A stretch of DNA of 5,106 nucleotides from Candidatus Hydrogenedentes bacterium UBA2224 (GTDB lineage Bacteria > Hydrogenedentota > Hydrogenedentia > Hydrogenedentales > SLHB01), in assembly GCA_002348185.1 (NCBI GenBank), contig DDYW01000073.1:4574-9679 (forward strand), read 5' to 3'. The position numbers were made by a program, and so were the translations under genes. Shown piece by piece: positions 1 through 5,106 of this stretch. The stretch's first letter is position 1, and each line of letters begins with the position of its first letter. The notes below the pieces were generated by a model that worked only from the letters and a program-made list of their open reading frames with translations, did not search any database and had not been told where the DNA came from.

Positions 1-833
1 CCCCCGAAATTGCCGCCAAGCTCTGGAAGATGGACCTCGTCACCGTCACCTACGACGACCTGGGCGCGCGCATCAAAGCGGCCCGTGCCAATCCCGAACG
101 CGTGGAACGCGCCGGGGCCGAGGCAGCCGCCTACCTCAAAACTCCCGGCACCCACTTGAAGACCGACGCGGGATTCGTCAGCCGCGCCTTCCTGCTGACC
201 GAAGTGTTCGAGGAGATCATGGCCGACGCGAACGCCCAGGCCATCACCGTGAACCATTGCATGGGCACGATCATGCCGCTGTCCGAAACCACCGCCTGCC
301 TCCCCCTGAGCCTCATCAACGACGCGGGCGCACTGGGGTTCTGCGAATCCGATTTCGCGGTGATCCCGTCGGGCGTCCTGCTCCACCACATCGCCTCGAT
401 GCCCGTGTTCCTGCAGGACCCCACCTACCCGCACCACGGCGTGATCACCCTCGCCCACTGCACCGCCCCGCGCAAAATGGACGGCAAACACCTCGAGGAG
501 GCCCACATTCTCACCCATTTCGAGTCGGATTACGGCGCGGCGCCCAAGGTCAACATGCGCATCGGCGAAACCGTCACCGTCATTGACCCCGATTTCCACG
601 ACAAGAAATGGCTCGGGTTCCGCGGCGCCATCCAGGACAACCCCTTCCTCGACATCTGCCGCTCCCAGGTCGACGTGGCCATCGAGGGCGATTGCGACCG
701 GCTCGCGCGCGATATGCGCGGTTTCCACTGGATGCTGTCGTATGGCGACCATCTCAAAGAGACGGGCTACGCCCTGCGCAAACTCGGTATCGAGTGGTAC
801 AACCTCTCCGACGACAAGACCATTGAGGCCTAG
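1..833 (+). CDS. L-fucose/L-arabinose isomerase-like protein, C-terminal part (5' end outside window)
   Basis: The reading frame is open from the first bases of the window (codons begin at position 3: P-E-I-A-A-K-L-W-K, then Met at 30) to TAG at 831-833, so the gene is cut at its 5' end. The Met at 30 has no ribosome binding site and is probably internal. The visible part resembles the C-terminal domain of L-fucose isomerase-like proteins, cytoplasmic enzymes that interconvert aldoses and ketoses using a divalent metal. Counting from Met 30, the conserved-looking stretches are NHCMGTIMPLSETTACLPLS (75-94), CESDF (105-109), LAHCTAPRKMDG (141-152), HFESDYGAAPKV (163-174) and GFHWMLSYGDH (231-241). 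By analogy with FucI metal ligands (Glu, Asp, His), candidates are E86, E106 or D108, and H233; this mapping is inferred. The sulfatase gene begins ten bases downstream, suggesting one glycan-catabolic operon. The substrate cannot be told from sequence; family-level assignment is fairly secure, an exact activity is not. Confidence 0.72.
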   Translation, partial: PEIAAKLWKMDLVTVTYDDLGARIKAARANPERVERAGAEAAAYLKTPGTHLKTDAGFVSRAFLLTEVFEEIMADANAQAITVNHCMGTIMPLSETTACLPLSLINDAGALGFCESDFAVIPSGVLLHHIASMPVFLQDPTYPHHGVITLAHCTAPRKMDGKHLEEAHILTHFESDYGAAPKVNMRIGETVTVIDPDFHDKKWLGFRGAIQDNPFLDICRSQVDVAIEGDCDRLARDMRGFHWMLSYGDHLKETGYALRKLGIEWYNLSDDKTIEA

Positions 834-843
834 CGGTTCCGGC

Positions 844-2358
844 ATGGAGGGCTCGCAGCGCTCCCGGCGTGACTTCCTGCGGGCGGCCAGCCTCGCGGGC
901 CTGGCCCTGGCGGGGGCACGCTGTGGCGCCGCGGCCGGCGCCGGGGTCCGTCCCTGCCCGAACATCGTGTTCGTGATGGCCGACGACCTCGGCTATGGCG
1001 ACCCCCGCTGCATGAATCCCGCCTCCAGAATCCCCACCCCCAGCATGGACCGCCTCGCCCGGGAAGGCGTGCGGTTCACCGACGCCCACGCGCCGTCCGC
1101 CGTGTGCACCCCCACGCGCTACGGCGTGCTGACCGGACGCTACTGCTGGCGGTCGCGGCTCACCCACGGCGTGCTGGAAGGGTACGACCGCGCGCTCATC
1201 GAACCCGGCCGCATGACCGTTGCCGCGCTCCTGCGCGAACACGGCTATTACACGGCATGCATCGGCAAGTGGCACCTCGGGCTGGGCGCGGAAGACCCCA
1301 CCGACTACACCCAACCGCTGCGTCCCGGCCCCCTCGAAGCAGGGTTCGACGAATTCTACGGCATCGCCGCCTCGCTCGATATGCCGCCCTACTGCTTTAT
1401 CGAGAACGACCGCCCAGGCATCGCCCCCACGGAGCACATCGCGAAGTCCGAGCGCCCGGCCTTCTGGCGCGAGGGCGCCATCGCGCCCGGATTCACCCAC
1501 GAAGCCGTCCTGCCCGTCCTGACCGGCAAAGCGGTGGCATTCATCGAACGGCGGTCCCAGGAACCGGCGCCGTTTTTCCTCTACTTCCCCCTGACCGCCC
1601 CGCACACGCCCTGGGTGCCCGTCGACACCGTCCACGGACGCAGCCAGGCCGGGGACTACGGCGACTTCGTCGCGCAGGTCGATGACTCGCTCGGCCAGGT
1701 CCTCGACGCCCTGGATCGCACCGGGTGCGCGGACCAGACCCTCGTCATCTTCACCAGCGACAACGGCTCGCACTGGACGCCCGGCTTGATCGAAGAATGG
1801 GGCCATCGCGCCAACGGCGCATGGCGCGGCCAGAAAGCCGACATCTGGGACGGCGGCCACCGGGTCCCCTTCCTCGCCCGCTGGCCCGGCGTCACGCCTC
1901 CGGCCACGGCCTGCTCCGAAATCGTCTGCCTCACCGACCTGCTCGCCACCTGCGCCGCCATCGTGGGCGCCGGGCTGCCGGAAGACGCCGGCGAGGACAG
2001 CTTCAACCTCCTGCCGGCCCTGCGGGGCCAGCCGCGCGGGGCCCCCATCCGCGAGGCAACCGTTCATCATGCCTACGATGGTTCGTTTGCGATCCGGCAA
2101 GGCCGATGGAAGCTCATCCAGGGCCTGGGCTCCGGCGGATTCAGCGCCCCGCGCGCCATCGATCCCATAGAAGGTGGGCCCCGAGGCCAGTTATACGATC
2201 TCGATGCCGATCCCGGCGAATCCGACAACCTCTGGGCGGAACACCCCGACGTGGTGGTGCGGCTGTCGGCCCTGCTTGACCGCTACAAACGGGACGGCCG
2301 CAGCCGGCCCAAGACCTACGATCCGAACCCTTCTGGGAGGACGGCGGTCTATCCTTAA
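844..2358 (+). CDS. Tat-exported type I (formylglycine) sulfatase, arylsulfatase A-like
   Basis: This 504-residue protein would hydrolyse sulfate esters outside the cytoplasm, probably on a glycan. The N-terminus carries a twin-arginine signal (S-R-R-D-F-L at 7-12, followed by a hydrophobic Ala/Leu/Gly stretch to about 25). Cys27 is preceded by Arg, so it is not a lipobox. The sulfatase domain starts at NIVFVMADDLGYGD (40-53), where D47 and D48 bind the metal. The signature CTPTRYGVLTGR (88-99) contains Cys88, which formylglycine-generating enzyme would convert to the catalytic aldehyde. Other active-site elements are GKWHLG (141-146; K142, H144), APHTPW (252-257; H254), FTSDNG (303-308; D306, N307) and RGQK (328-331; K331). 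The C-terminal LYDLDADPGE (450-459) is typical of the family, so the domain looks complete. The ATG at 844 is chosen because the Tat motif follows directly. The nearest SD-like bases (GAGG, 825-828) are about 15 nt away, so translation may be coupled to the upstream gene ending at 833. Exact substrate unknown. Confidence 0.95.
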   Translation: MEGSQRSRRDFLRAASLAGLALAGARCGAAAGAGVRPCPNIVFVMADDLGYGDPRCMNPASRIPTPSMDRLAREGVRFTDAHAPSAVCTPTRYGVLTGRYCWRSRLTHGVLEGYDRALIEPGRMTVAALLREHGYYTACIGKWHLGLGAEDPTDYTQPLRPGPLEAGFDEFYGIAASLDMPPYCFIENDRPGIAPTEHIAKSERPAFWREGAIAPGFTHEAVLPVLTGKAVAFIERRSQEPAPFFLYFPLTAPHTPWVPVDTVHGRSQAGDYGDFVAQVDDSLGQVLDALDRTGCADQTLVIFTSDNGSHWTPGLIEEWGHRANGAWRGQKADIWDGGHRVPFLARWPGVTPPATACSEIVCLTDLLATCAAIVGAGLPEDAGEDSFNLLPALRGQPRGAPIREATVHHAYDGSFAIRQGRWKLIQGLGSGGFSAPRAIDPIEGGPRGQLYDLDADPGESDNLWAEHPDVVVRLSALLDRYKRDGRSRPKTYDPNPSGRTAVYP

Positions 2359-2401
2359 AGACCTGTAATGGAATGACTTATCAGAAGCGTCCCGCGCGCG
2401 G
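2359..2401. other. Convergent intergenic gap without clear terminator
   Basis: These 43 bases separate the sulfatase stop from the stop of the minus-strand STAS gene. The only symmetry is a GC palindrome (CCGCGCGCGG, 2392-2401) with no loop and no adjacent T-run on either strand, so I do not call an intrinsic terminator. Transcription from both sides may run into the opposing gene or depend on Rho. Confidence 0.5.
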
Positions 2402-2764
2402 CTACCCGGCCGTCTGGAGGTCTTCGTTGTATTGGCAGGCCGCTTCCGACACGTCTTCCATGGAATGAAAGATGGTGTCGAGGTTGGTGACGTGAAACAC
2501 GTCGGCCACGTAGGGATTCACGCCGCAGACCCGCAACCCGCCGCCCTGTTTTTCGAGTTCGCGGTAGGCTTTGATGATCTGCGTGATGGCCGCGCTACTC
2601 AGGTACTCGATCTGATGCAGATCGAGCAGCAGATGCGAGCCGGGATACTGCATGCAGTATTCCGACAGCTGGCTGCCGAGCGGCTCGGCGTTGGTGGCAT
2701 CCAGACGCGGCGCTTCGGTCACGGTGGCGATGGCAATCTTGCCGAACCGGTCGATCTGAAGCAT
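2402..2764 (-). CDS. STAS-domain protein, anti-sigma factor antagonist-like
   Basis: A 120-residue single STAS domain of the SpoIIAA/RsbV type, near full family length. Such proteins bind a serine-kinase anti-sigma factor, or a partner in a related switch, and are controlled by phosphorylation of a serine at the start of helix 2. What can be seen: the first strand region (FGKIAIATVTE, 7-17), LDATNAEPL (21-29), the strand HLLLDLHQIEYLSS (44-57) running into the helix, then GGLRVCGVNPYVADVF (75-90) and a C-terminal helix. The usual D-S-S-G or I-S-S-A-G site is L-S-S-A-A here (55-59), making Ser56/Ser57 candidate phosphoacceptors; the Asp before the serine is absent. The start ATG (2764) follows a purine-rich SD (GGGAGGAGGGAGGGG, 2780 to 2766). 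It is the last gene of a minus-strand run, 72 bp after the aldolase-like gene. No anti-sigma kinase, sigma factor or phosphatase partner lies in the window, so the pathway is unknown. Confidence 0.88.
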   Translation of the reverse strand: MLQIDRFGKIAIATVTEAPRLDATNAEPLGSQLSEYCMQYPGSHLLLDLHQIEYLSSAAITQIIKAYRELEKQGGGLRVCGVNPYVADVFHVTNLDTIFHSMEDVSEAACQYNEDLQTAG

Positions 2765-2836
2765 TCCCCTCCCTCCTCCCGGCCCCTCTGCCGGAAAGCC
2801 CGCGGGTTGCCCAAAACTGTCCGGAGATGTTGCGGC

Positions 2837-3814
2837 TCAGAGATAGGGCGCAAGCTCCTCTTCGAGTAAACACTTGTAAGCGGCGTATTGTTCCTCGCTT
2901 ACGTTGCCGATGGCCTTGGCGTAGTCCACGCCTTTCATCGGCCGGGCATAGCCGTCGACCGGACACCCCTGTTCCGTGGCATAGCGCTTGAAGAACTCGA
3001 CGCTGTTGATGTTGAACGCCACCAGCTTGTACACCGCGTGCTGGGCCATCATCGCGCTCACCGCGTCGCCCGCCTCGAAGCGTTCCTGCAGGAAATTCAG
3101 CATTTGCGGATACATGGCCGCGCCCTGGCCGATGACCGCCGTGGATCCGCAGTACAGACCCGCATAGAAGGCATTCTCGTTGCCCGTAATGTAGGCGAAA
3201 TCCCGGCCGTACACCGCCGCGCACAGCGTCGCGATGTAGCCTGCGTCCGCCGTCGACACCTTGATCCCGGCCACGTTCGGCATGTCGGCCAGCTTCGCCA
3301 GGAGTTCGTGGGTCACGTTGTAGGCCGCCGCGGTGCCCGGCGACTGGTAGATGAAGGTCGGAATCGACACGGCCGCGCTGACCGTCTCGAAGTACTCCAG
3401 AATGACGTCCGCCTCGGTCTGCCCATCGCGGGGCAGGATGGCCTCCGGGATGGTGTGGACGACGCCGTCCGCGCCCTGCTCTTCGGCGTACCGGCTCAGC
3501 TCCACCGCTTCGCTCACGAACACGGCCGGATCGGGATAGTGGGTGCGGTCGCGGTCCCAGATGCCGGTCGTGCCCACCAGGACGGGGGCGCGGCCCTTCA
3601 GATGGCTGCATGCGGTGCGCGCCATGGCCTGCACGTCCTCGTAGCTGAACGTAAACATCTGGCCCATGCCCGAGCGGACAAAGAACGCGCTGATGCCGCC
3701 GCGGTCAAGCAGAAAATCCAGAAAACGCCGCTGACCATCGGGGTCGAAACTCAGATCGGAACGGAAAATGGAGAATGTCGGGGCAATGCATCCCCGTGCA
3801 TAGATTGGAATCAT
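2837..3814 (-). CDS. Dihydrodipicolinate synthase/N-acetylneuraminate lyase superfamily aldolase
   Basis: A 325-residue (beta/alpha)8 class I aldolase-like protein, slightly longer than typical DapA. The Schiff-base lysine is K185 in NVAGIKVSTAD (180-190), and Y156 in IPTFIYQSP (151-159) matches the conserved catalytic tyrosine. Other family landmarks are PVLVGTTG (77-84) and GADGVV (114-119). It is probably not a true DapA: the position of DapA's G-T-T-G-E loop is S-G-M-G-Q here (48-52), and the Y-N-V-P-x-R substrate-binding arginine is missing (Y-Q-S-P-G-T). The substrate is more likely another 2-keto acid or a sugar-acid derivative, or the protein may be functionally divergent; I cannot choose. 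The ATG at 3814 has GAGG about 8 nt upstream. The gene lies 15 bp after the membrane-protein gene and 72 bp before the STAS gene, all on the minus strand, so the three are likely co-transcribed. Family assignment is firm; reaction unknown. Confidence 0.9.
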   Translation of the reverse strand: MIPIYARGCIAPTFSIFRSDLSFDPDGQRRFLDFLLDRGGISAFFVRSGMGQMFTFSYEDVQAMARTACSHLKGRAPVLVGTTGIWDRDRTHYPDPAVFVSEAVELSRYAEEQGADGVVHTIPEAILPRDGQTEADVILEYFETVSAAVSIPTFIYQSPGTAAAYNVTHELLAKLADMPNVAGIKVSTADAGYIATLCAAVYGRDFAYITGNENAFYAGLYCGSTAVIGQGAAMYPQMLNFLQERFEAGDAVSAMMAQHAVYKLVAFNINSVEFFKRYATEQGCPVDGYARPMKGVDYAKAIGNVSEEQYAAYKCLLEEELAPYL

Positions 3815-3829
3815 GGGTATCCTCGTTTT

Positions 3830-4285
3830 CTAACGTTTGTTGCGGTATTTCTCGACCAGATTCTGGGCCGGACCGACGCCCTTGGTGAGTGCCGGTTTGC
3901 GCGCTTTGACCTTCTGCGCGATCATGGGGCGATACCGGACCATGGCCAGCAGAACCGCGACCACCACGACCAGTTCCAGCCAGAAGATCCAGCCCGGATG
4001 GTAGCCGTCGCGATTCCAGAATTCCACCAGCGGTGTGGCCCAGTCCTTGTAGACGCGCTCTTCCTCGCGCATTTCCATCTGGGTGTTAAACTGAAACCAC
4101 CGGACGAGGCGCACGAACAGGTTTACCGCCACGTGAAACAGTCCGCAGTAGATCACCCACTCCGCCGCCCAGAAGATCACCGGAAACGTGTACTTCCGGA
4201 AAACCAGGAGAATCGGCGTGGCACAGGCCAGAATCACCACATACGCTTTCCAGTTCTCGGAAAAGTGCTGTGTTACCGCTTCCAT
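3830..4285 (-). CDS. Unrecognised small membrane protein (three hydrophobic segments)
   Basis: I do not recognise this 151-residue protein. Hydrophobic, aromatic-rich segments lie at about 14-29, 34-58 and 98-116, the last (IFWLELVVVVAVLLAM) very strongly apolar, so it is most likely an inner-membrane protein. A charged loop (residues 69-80, rich in Glu and Arg) separates segments two and three. The C-terminal tail from about 117 is basic (K-V-K-A-R-K near 124-129, ending Y-R-N-K-R), which by the positive-inside rule suggests a cytoplasmic tail. The frame stays open far upstream, opposite greA, but the start is set at the ATG at 4285 because of the SD-like AAGGGGAG (4302 to 4295) about 9 nt ahead of it and a good promoter just upstream. 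It is first in the minus-strand run and its stop is 15 bp from the aldolase-like gene. The protein character and linkage are supported; function is unknown. Confidence 0.78.
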   Translation of the reverse strand: MEAVTQHFSENWKAYVVILACATPILLVFRKYTFPVIFWAAEWVIYCGLFHVAVNLFVRLVRWFQFNTQMEMREEERVYKDWATPLVEFWNRDGYHPGWIFWLELVVVVAVLLAMVRYRPMIAQKVKARKPALTKGVGPAQNLVEKYRNKR

Positions 4286-4310
4286 AGGTACGCGCTCCCC
4301 TTCCCTCGGC

Positions 4311-4339
4311 AGTGTAGCACAGGCTCCCCAATCGTGCAA
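4311..4339 (-). promoter_or_regulatory. Predicted sigma70-type promoter for the minus-strand operon
   Basis: Read on the minus strand: TTGCAC (4339 to 4334), a 17-base spacer, then TACACT (4316 to 4311) with an extended -10 TGC directly before it. The start would fall near 4304, leaving a short leader of about 20 nt that holds the SD of the membrane-protein gene. The -35 matches consensus only in TTG, so the call rests on the spacing and the extended -10. Confidence 0.5.
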
Positions 4340-4363
4340 AACGCGTCCGGCGTTTGCTATAAT
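4335..4363 (+). promoter_or_regulatory. Predicted sigma70-type promoter for greA (extended -10)
   Basis: A perfect TATAAT at 4358-4363 is preceded by TGC (4355-4357), a full extended -10. The -35 position at 17-base spacing is TGCAAA (4335-4340), a poor match, as is common with extended -10 promoters. Transcription would start near 4370, about 45 nt before the greA ATG. The -35 element overlaps that of the opposing minus-strand promoter. Confidence 0.65.
4336..4357. promoter_or_regulatory. Operator-like imperfect dyad between divergent promoters
   Basis: GCAAAACGC (4336-4344) and GCGTTTGC (4350-4357) are inverted copies apart from one extra A in the left arm, separated by GTCCG. The dyad fills the -35/-10 spacer of the greA promoter and covers part of the -35 of both promoters. 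That position would let a dimeric regulator act on both directions. The binding protein is unknown and function is inferred from symmetry and location only. Confidence 0.4.
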
Positions 4364-4367
4364 CACC

Positions 4368-4387
4368 TGCCGGCCGGTCAGCCGGCA
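4368..4387 (+). repeat. Hairpin in the greA leader
   Basis: TGCCGGC (4368-4374) and GCCGGCA (4381-4387) form a perfect 7-bp stem with loop CGGTCA, at the predicted 5' end of the greA transcript. It is not followed by a T-run, so it is not a terminator. It could stabilise the mRNA 5' end or be a protein-binding palindrome. Confidence 0.45.
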
Positions 4388-4414
4388 ATCAGCAAGAGGT
4401 GGAGAATCGCGTTG

Positions 4415-4882
4415 ATGGAAAAACTCTACATGTCCGCCGAAGGCCTCGAAAAGCTCAAGGCGGAGCTGCAGGAATGCCGCGCGCGCACCCGCATCGTGGC
4501 CGACGCCATCGAGCGGGCCCGGGAACTCGGCGATCTGCGCGAGAACGCCGACTACCACGCCGCCAAGGAAGAACAGTCCATGCTGGCGGCGCGGATCAAG
4601 GATATCGAGGACAAGGTGACCCGGGCCGCCATCGTCGATGACGCCGCCATCGACGCCACCAAAGCCTATATTGGCGCGACCGTGCGCGTCGTGAACACCA
4701 AGACCCGGCGCGAGAACACCTACATGCTGGTCAGCCCCGTCGAGGCCGACGTCAGCGCGGGGAAGATCTCCGTGCGGTCGCCGGTGGGCGAAGCGCTGCT
4801 CGGCAAGAGCGTCGGTGAACGCGCCGTGGCCAACGTGCCCGCGGGCGCGTTCGAGATGGAGATCCTCGAGATAACCCGATGA
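4415..4882 (+). CDS. greA: Transcription elongation factor GreA
   Basis: GreA binds the secondary channel of RNA polymerase and stimulates cleavage of the backtracked RNA 3' end, rescuing stalled complexes. The 155-residue length agrees with the family (158 in E. coli). The N-terminal coiled coil spans about residues 8-73 and carries the tip motif GDLRENADYHAAKEEQ (39-54), with acidic residues D40 and E43 matching the catalytic pair D41/E44 of E. coli GreA. The C-terminal FKBP-like domain covers about 82-155, with IGATVRVVN (86-94) and the family motif ISVRSPVGEALLGKSVGE (118-135). The ATG at 4415 is 10 nt after GAGGTGGAG (4396-4404). An in-frame TTG immediately before it (4412) would give a 7-nt spacing and is an alternative start. 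The gene is divergent from the membrane-protein operon and precedes carB on the same strand, with a terminator-like hairpin between them. Confidence 0.98.
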   Translation: MEKLYMSAEGLEKLKAELQECRARTRIVADAIERARELGDLRENADYHAAKEEQSMLAARIKDIEDKVTRAAIVDDAAIDATKAYIGATVRVVNTKTRRENTYMLVSPVEADVSAGKISVRSPVGEALLGKSVGERAVANVPAGAFEMEILEITR

Positions 4883-4920
4883 CCCGGCGCATCGGCAGCG
4901 GTGCGCGGCGGGCGGGTTCC

Positions 4921-4947
4921 GGGGGTGCAGCGGTGCACGCCCGTTTT
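4921..4947 (+). terminator. Probable intrinsic terminator after greA
   Basis: The left arm 4921-4929 (GGGGGTGCA) pairs with 4934-4942 (TGCACGCCC): five pairs at the loop, one G-G mismatch, then three G-C pairs, with the four-base loop GCGG. TTTT follows at 4944-4947 after one G. It starts 38 bp after the greA stop. The T-run is short, so termination may be partial, with read-through into carB possible. Confidence 0.6.
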
Positions 4948-4960
4948 GTGTATCAGGGTG

Positions 4961-5006
4961 CCTGGACGGCGCGCGCGGAACCGGCGCGGCCGGTGCGCGC
5001 GCCAGG
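4961..5006 (+). repeat. GC-rich stem-loop upstream of carB
   Basis: GGCGCGCGC (4968-4976) is perfectly complementary to GCGCGCGCC (4995-5003). Inside it a second stem, ACCGG (4980-4984) with CCGGT (4990-4994), closes the loop CGCGG, leaving a three-base bulge (GGA) on the left. CCT (4961-4963) and AGG (5004-5006) can add three more pairs across a bulge. No T-run follows, so it is not a standard terminator. It lies about 30 nt before the carB start, where an RNA structure could affect carB expression. Confidence 0.6.
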
Positions 5007-5036
5007 GGTCGTAACCATCGGGATTGCAGCGAATCG

Positions 5037-5106
5037 ATGCCAAAGCGAACCGACATCCACAAGATCTTCATCATCGGGTCCGGCCCGATCGTCATCGGAC
5101 AGGCCT
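5037..5106 (+). CDS. carB: Carbamoyl-phosphate synthase large subunit, N-terminus (cut by window end)
   Basis: Only the first 23 codons are present: M-P-K-R-T-D-I-H-K, then IFIIGSGPIVIGQA. This is the very conserved start of CarB, the large subunit that makes carbamoyl phosphate from bicarbonate, ATP and ammonia delivered by the small subunit CarA, feeding pyrimidine and arginine synthesis. GSGPIVIGQA (14-23) is the glycine-rich segment at the start of the first preATP-grasp region. The ATG at 5037 is chosen because M-P-K-R-T-D is the usual N-terminus. No convincing SD precedes it (the closest purine run is CGGGA near 5019-5023, rather far). carA is not directly upstream; greA is. The downstream part, including both ATP-grasp halves, is outside the window. 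Confidence 0.93.
   Translation, partial: MPKRTDIHKIFIIGSGPIVIGQA

Noticed and set aside
30..32. ATG at 30 as the true start of the isomerase-like gene
   Set aside because: The frame is open to the left edge, there is no SD, and family members are much longer, so the gene is truncated by the window.
583..843. N-terminal extension of the sulfatase into the isomerase-like gene
   Set aside because: The extended frame overlaps the isomerase-like coding sequence and is Ser/Thr/Arg low-complexity. The Tat signal begins right after the ATG at 844.
910..930. Lipoprotein signal around Cys27 of the sulfatase
   Set aside because: The residue before the cysteine is Arg (A-G-A-R-C), which does not fit a lipobox; the twin-arginine signal explains the N-terminus.
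754..2100. Long open frame of 448 codons on the minus strand opposite the sulfatase
   Set aside because: It is fully antisense to a well-supported sulfatase, its translation is low-complexity Gly/Ala/Arg/Val-rich, and it matches no family. It is a typical GC-rich shadow frame.
2765..2836. Hairpin or internal promoter between the aldolase-like and STAS genes
   Set aside because: Only a small CCCGCGGG palindrome and scattered CCGG pairs with a large loop are present, with no T-run and no -10/-35 pair. The purine-rich SD is the only clear element.
2888..4882. Open frame of 664 codons on the plus strand ending in GreA
   Set aside because: Only the last 155 codons are GreA. The rest is antisense to the aldolase-like and membrane-protein genes, with His/Arg-rich sequence. 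The real start is the ATG at 4415 with its own SD and promoter.
4943..4960. Promoter for carB around TGTGTATCAG
   Set aside because: A -10-like TATCAG is present but no -35 match is seen at a proper distance, and it overlaps the terminator tail. Not strong enough to call.
4286..5095. N-terminal extension of the minus-strand membrane protein
   Set aside because: The extension is antisense to greA and unlike a protein domain. The ATG at 4285 has a good SD and lies just downstream of a promoter candidate.

Overview
The window comes from a GC-rich bacterial chromosome (GC-rich by eye; exact composition not computed) and contains no mobile element, CRISPR array, rRNA or tRNA that I can see. A Tat-exported type I sulfatase next to a sugar-isomerase-like protein, a DapA-fold aldolase of uncertain substrate and a lone STAS protein together suggest a glycan-degrading environmental bacterium, for example in the Planctomycetes/Verrucomicrobia/Lentisphaerae/Hydrogenedentes range. 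That placement is a guess from protein style, not a phylogenetic result.

Layout, left to right. (1) Positions 1-833 (+) hold the 3' part of a gene resembling the L-fucose/L-arabinose isomerase C-terminal domain; its 5' end lies outside the window. (2) Ten bases later, 844-2358 (+) encodes a complete Tat-signal sulfatase with a C-T-P-T-R formylglycine motif. These two are probably co-transcribed and fit removal of sulfate from a glycan followed by sugar isomerisation. (3) A 43-bp convergent gap has no clear terminator. (4) A minus-strand three-gene unit is transcribed from 4285 down to 2402: an unrecognised small protein with three hydrophobic segments (4285-3830), a DHDPS/NAL-superfamily protein with a divergent active site (3814-2837), and a STAS-domain anti-sigma-antagonist-like protein (2764-2402). 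(5) A compact 129-bp divergent intergenic region (4286-4414) holds overlapping back-to-back promoters, an operator-like dyad and a leader hairpin. (6) greA (4415-4882, +) is complete and is followed by an intrinsic-terminator-like hairpin. (7) A GC-rich stem-loop lies just upstream of carB, of which only the first 23 codons (5037 onward) are in the window.

Housekeeping genes (greA, carB) therefore sit beside an accessory catabolic pair and a small mixed-function operon. I do not see a convincing new multi-gene system. The points most worth a second look are the shared divergent promoter/operator, the carB leader structure, the missing DapA-type residues in the aldolase, and the membrane protein-aldolase-STAS linkage.
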